Shown here piece after piece: positions 62,801 to 64,000 of a stretch of DNA of 64,000 bases (position 1 is its first letter; each line of letters opens with the position of its first letter). The notes beneath the pieces were generated by a model that was not told where the DNA came from, made no database searches, and saw nothing but the letters and a program-made list of their open reading frames with translations. The stretch lies in assembly GCA_964533735.1 (NCBI GenBank), contig CAZHMD010000003.1, forward strand, positions 144,188 through 208,187. The letters run 5' to 3'. This DNA is from UBA6107 sp964533735. Its GTDB lineage: Bacteria; Chloroflexota; Anaerolineae; Anaerolineales; Anaerolineaceae. Made by a program: the position numbers and the translations under genes.

Positions 62801-63850
62801 TCACCGGAAGATTTGCGGCAACTCTCCGAAGGCAGCCAAAAGTCAAAAGAAGCAATTATTGAACAGGTCAAAAAAACTGTTAAAGCCCTGGCAATAACTC
62901 GCAGTATCTACGCACTGGAAATGCGTCTTGATGAAAGCCTGAACATGAGACCGGGACAATTGATTGACCTGGATTGGGACGAGATCACTGAAGGATTATT
63001 CCACGCGGTTGAAACAGTGGTGGATGCCAGGAGTAAGGCATTACTCGCAGACAAAGGGATGATCACCCAGAATATTGATAATGCGGTCTCTCGAGGGTCA
63101 AACAATGAAAGTAATTTTGTAGACAAAGTTACAAACCTGCTCATTGCTATGTCGAGTGGCGCCAGAATGGCGATTGATCAACGCACCCATCAAAAAGTGA
63201 TGCGCAATGTACGCATACTCAATTACATTTTCTTTGCCGCCAAATTGGTCCAGGATGTGCCTGTTAAAGAAATAACGACCGACATCTTAGAACATCTCGA
63301 GAGTACCCGCCAGCGATTGGAAGAAGTGTGGGGGAAAATCGAGTTTGAACGCTTCCGCCTGGCTGGAGTGCCCCTCTCTCAACTGGACGGGAAAATTAAA
63401 GAAACGCTTGTCGACGAATTTGGTGCTGATCAATTTGAAGAGCTCGAAACCCAACACCCTGAAGACCTGAGTTTTGAACAACAGGAGATCCTCACCATAA
63501 CTTTAGGAACAAGAATACAAAATGAAATTTACCGACATATCCTGGTGAGCGTGTTCTCGGAACACTGGGTGGAATACCTTACTAAGGTAGACGCCCTGCG
63601 GGTTTCCATTGGAATGGAAGCGTTTGCCCAGCGTGACCCCCTGGTTCAATACAAGAGCGAAGCCGCCAGCATGTTCAAACAACTGCTCAGTGATATACGC
63701 TCCGGGGTGATCAGTAAAATGTTTCTCTTCCAACCTCGAAGGGCAGGTTCCGCGACTGAAAGAACCCCTGGTCCTCAACCTGCTGCTTTGTCCTCACCAA
63801 AAGTGCAGAGTGAGGCGGGAAGCCAAAAAAAGAAACGTAAACGCCATTGA
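59801..63850 (+). CDS. secA: SecA preprotein translocase ATPase, greatly enlarged
   Basis: Motor that drives unfolded preproteins through SecYEG. Start at the ATG at 59801, with AGAGGTG upstream. Numbered from the upstream GTG, Walker A is TGEGKT (107-112), the DEVD box near 237, the SecA signature region FTGRLMPGRRWSEGLHQAVE near 355, TNMAGRGVDI near 647 and RGRAARQGDPGSS near 746. The 1349 residues exceed E. coli SecA (901) by about 450. The extra sequence lies in three spots before residue 720 (about 450-485, 525-620 and 660-715) and, largest, in the helical part after 840. The end is a basic lysine/arginine tail without the cysteine zinc motif, so SecB or lipid binding through that motif is absent. 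Confidence 0.95.
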   Translation: MVFKKISQVFGGDPHKKEIEKYSLIVDQINELEDTYEALSIDDLKSKTVEFKQRLEEGETLDDLLPEAFALVREASKRTIGQRHYDIQMIGGMALHNGTIGEMRTGEGKTLVATLPGFLNAITGQGVHVVTVNDYLARRDARWMFPIYNLLGLSVGVLQMAGRTENGQKAFLVDLEKPNAREDLHQLSLVNRADAYKADIVYGTNSEFGFDYLRDNLTTSLEARVQRGHYYAIVDEVDNILIDEARTPLIISGPAADNSEGYQQMAQVVRALAPEDYEINEKDRQVSLTEIGEVHVAEILGEPLRDLDRPEDITPRQAQLLGYLEQALRAQHLYRRNKDYIVQGGKVVIVDEFTGRLMPGRRWSEGLHQAVEAKENVHIEPENVTYASITIQNYFRMYEKLAGMTGTALTEAEEFSKIYKLSVLPIPMNLEYVASRENSPLVVVNTKDEQKYPVQYYARQDDPTKAPVFWRRQDFPDMVYRSEEGKLRAITREVLHYYAIGRPQLLGTTSVEHSERLSLRLGAESLRRLAQTLIIRDAWLEKHDKSPELEVAELQFLNKPLSEHNIAEMRPVARQAGLDSTNPEDPANLKRLLMILDLAESHEARVLSSLQGGIPHQVLNARKHDEESQIIARAGAYGAVTIATNMAGRGVDIRLGGELNEEVLADVIRVLERAHITEPYNMSNDARLKVLKSLSEDQVGIYEESVKTFLEHFENMDRVRALGGLHVIGSERHEARRIDNQLRGRAARQGDPGSSRFYLSLEDELMRLFGGVQMETLMGRLRVDPSLPIESGLLGRMVEQAQERVEGNNFDVRKHLLEYDDVLNAQRNRIYAERDRAFRKADLHEDVIELLRTELNERIPNSLKDEEGPWKLLAYLEQVQPTMVFEQEGMKTPSFTFQLIAEEVARRIGEEPDDVNLKDCLLKIAGEALETEIDHLLKNARSLLEKTEDTVNEVTSDRLDALDSYFEGLEIGGNEEGQPVRRPQEILEELSGLVSTPLRLSPEDLRQLSEGSQKSKEAIIEQVKKTVKALAITRSIYALEMRLDESLNMRPGQLIDLDWDEITEGLFHAVETVVDARSKALLADKGMITQNIDNAVSRGSNNESNFVDKVTNLLIAMSSGARMAIDQRTHQKVMRNVRILNYIFFAAKLVQDVPVKEITTDILEHLESTRQRLEEVWGKIEFERFRLAGVPLSQLDGKIKETLVDEFGADQFEELETQHPEDLSFEQQEILTITLGTRIQNEIYRHILVSVFSEHWVEYLTKVDALRVSIGMEAFAQRDPLVQYKSEAASMFKQLLSDIRSGVISKMFLFQPRRAGSATERTPGPQPAALSSPKVQSEAGSQKKKRKRH

Positions 63851-64000
63851 TTTTGAATCTGAACTTGAATTTTATTCGTATTAATGATGTATAATAAAAA
63901 ATCTATATGGCCCTTCGCAGTAGTTAATGCGAGTAGATATTTGCGTGGTTTAAACGGGCTAATCCTATCCGTCGGAGTACACAGAGCGTATGGACCTAAA
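63851..64000 (+). other. Downstream of secA: possible promoter and leader
   Basis: After secA a TATAAT (63890-63895) with TTGAAT 19 bases upstream may start a new transcript that leaves the window. A reading frame from 63884 is open to the edge, but it overlaps the -10 box and has no ribosome site, so it is not called. The GC-rich stretch after 63910 could be a structured RNA or leader; it is not recognised. Confidence 0.35.

Noticed and set aside
63884..64000. Open frame running off the right edge
   Set aside because: Its start codon overlaps a good -10 box and has no ribosome site; 39 codons without stop are not enough evidence.

Overview
The window looks like chromosomal DNA of an anaerobic or facultative member of the Chloroflexota, most likely class Anaerolineae. 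This is an inference from gene content: a tungsten-type aldehyde:ferredoxin oxidoreductase, many lipoprotein-type ABC binding proteins with Thr/Pro/Glu-rich linkers, a T-box-controlled thrS, a glutaminyl-tRNA synthetase, and a very long SecA. No rRNA, tRNA, CRISPR array, transposase or phage gene was found. Coding density is high and nearly all genes are intact.

Region 1 (1-10.5 kb) is an amino-acid or polyamine catabolic locus around an Lrp/AsnC regulator. To the left, on the minus strand, run an APC permease, a saccharopine dehydrogenase-like protein, an aldehyde:ferredoxin oxidoreductase and a GABA-type aminotransferase cut by the window edge. Divergently run a putrescine-type aminotransferase and a sodium:solute symporter. 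Region 2 (10.5-17.6 kb, minus strand) holds a third class III aminotransferase, galactokinase, threonyl-tRNA synthetase behind a T-box attenuator, and a Wzm/Wzt-type polysaccharide exporter.

Region 3 (17.9-29.3 kb, plus strand) is the most unusual part. A module of an NMT1/SsuA-like binding lipoprotein followed by an 875-residue adenylation-carrier-thioesterase enzyme occurs twice in tandem. It is followed by one ATPase and one permease of the SsuB/SsuC type and by a GT-C-like membrane protein. Both adenylation domains lack the aspartate that normally binds an alpha-amino group. The layout suggests that capture of a small molecule and its thioester chemistry are linked; the product is unknown.

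Region 4 (29.4-41.5 kb) is mixed: a cation efflux protein, arginine deiminase, a TerC-like protein, an acetyltransferase, a CrtI-like oxidoreductase with a tiny membrane protein, a MscS channel, glutaminyl-tRNA synthetase, and a probable selenoprotein. The last is an OsmC-family gene whose reading frame is interrupted by one TGA exactly where the family has its catalytic cysteine, followed by a SECIS-like hairpin.

Region 5 (41.5-48.6 kb, minus strand) is a binding protein, fused permease, ATPase and PfkB kinase operon, preceded by a thioredoxin-CcdA fusion. Region 6 (48.7-64 kb) contains a mutarotase-like protein, ROK kinase, rplS, a plus-strand run of a glutamine amidotransferase, murI, homoserine dehydrogenase, folK and folP, then a GT2/GH127 pair, dihydrolipoamide dehydrogenase, a small membrane protein and secA.
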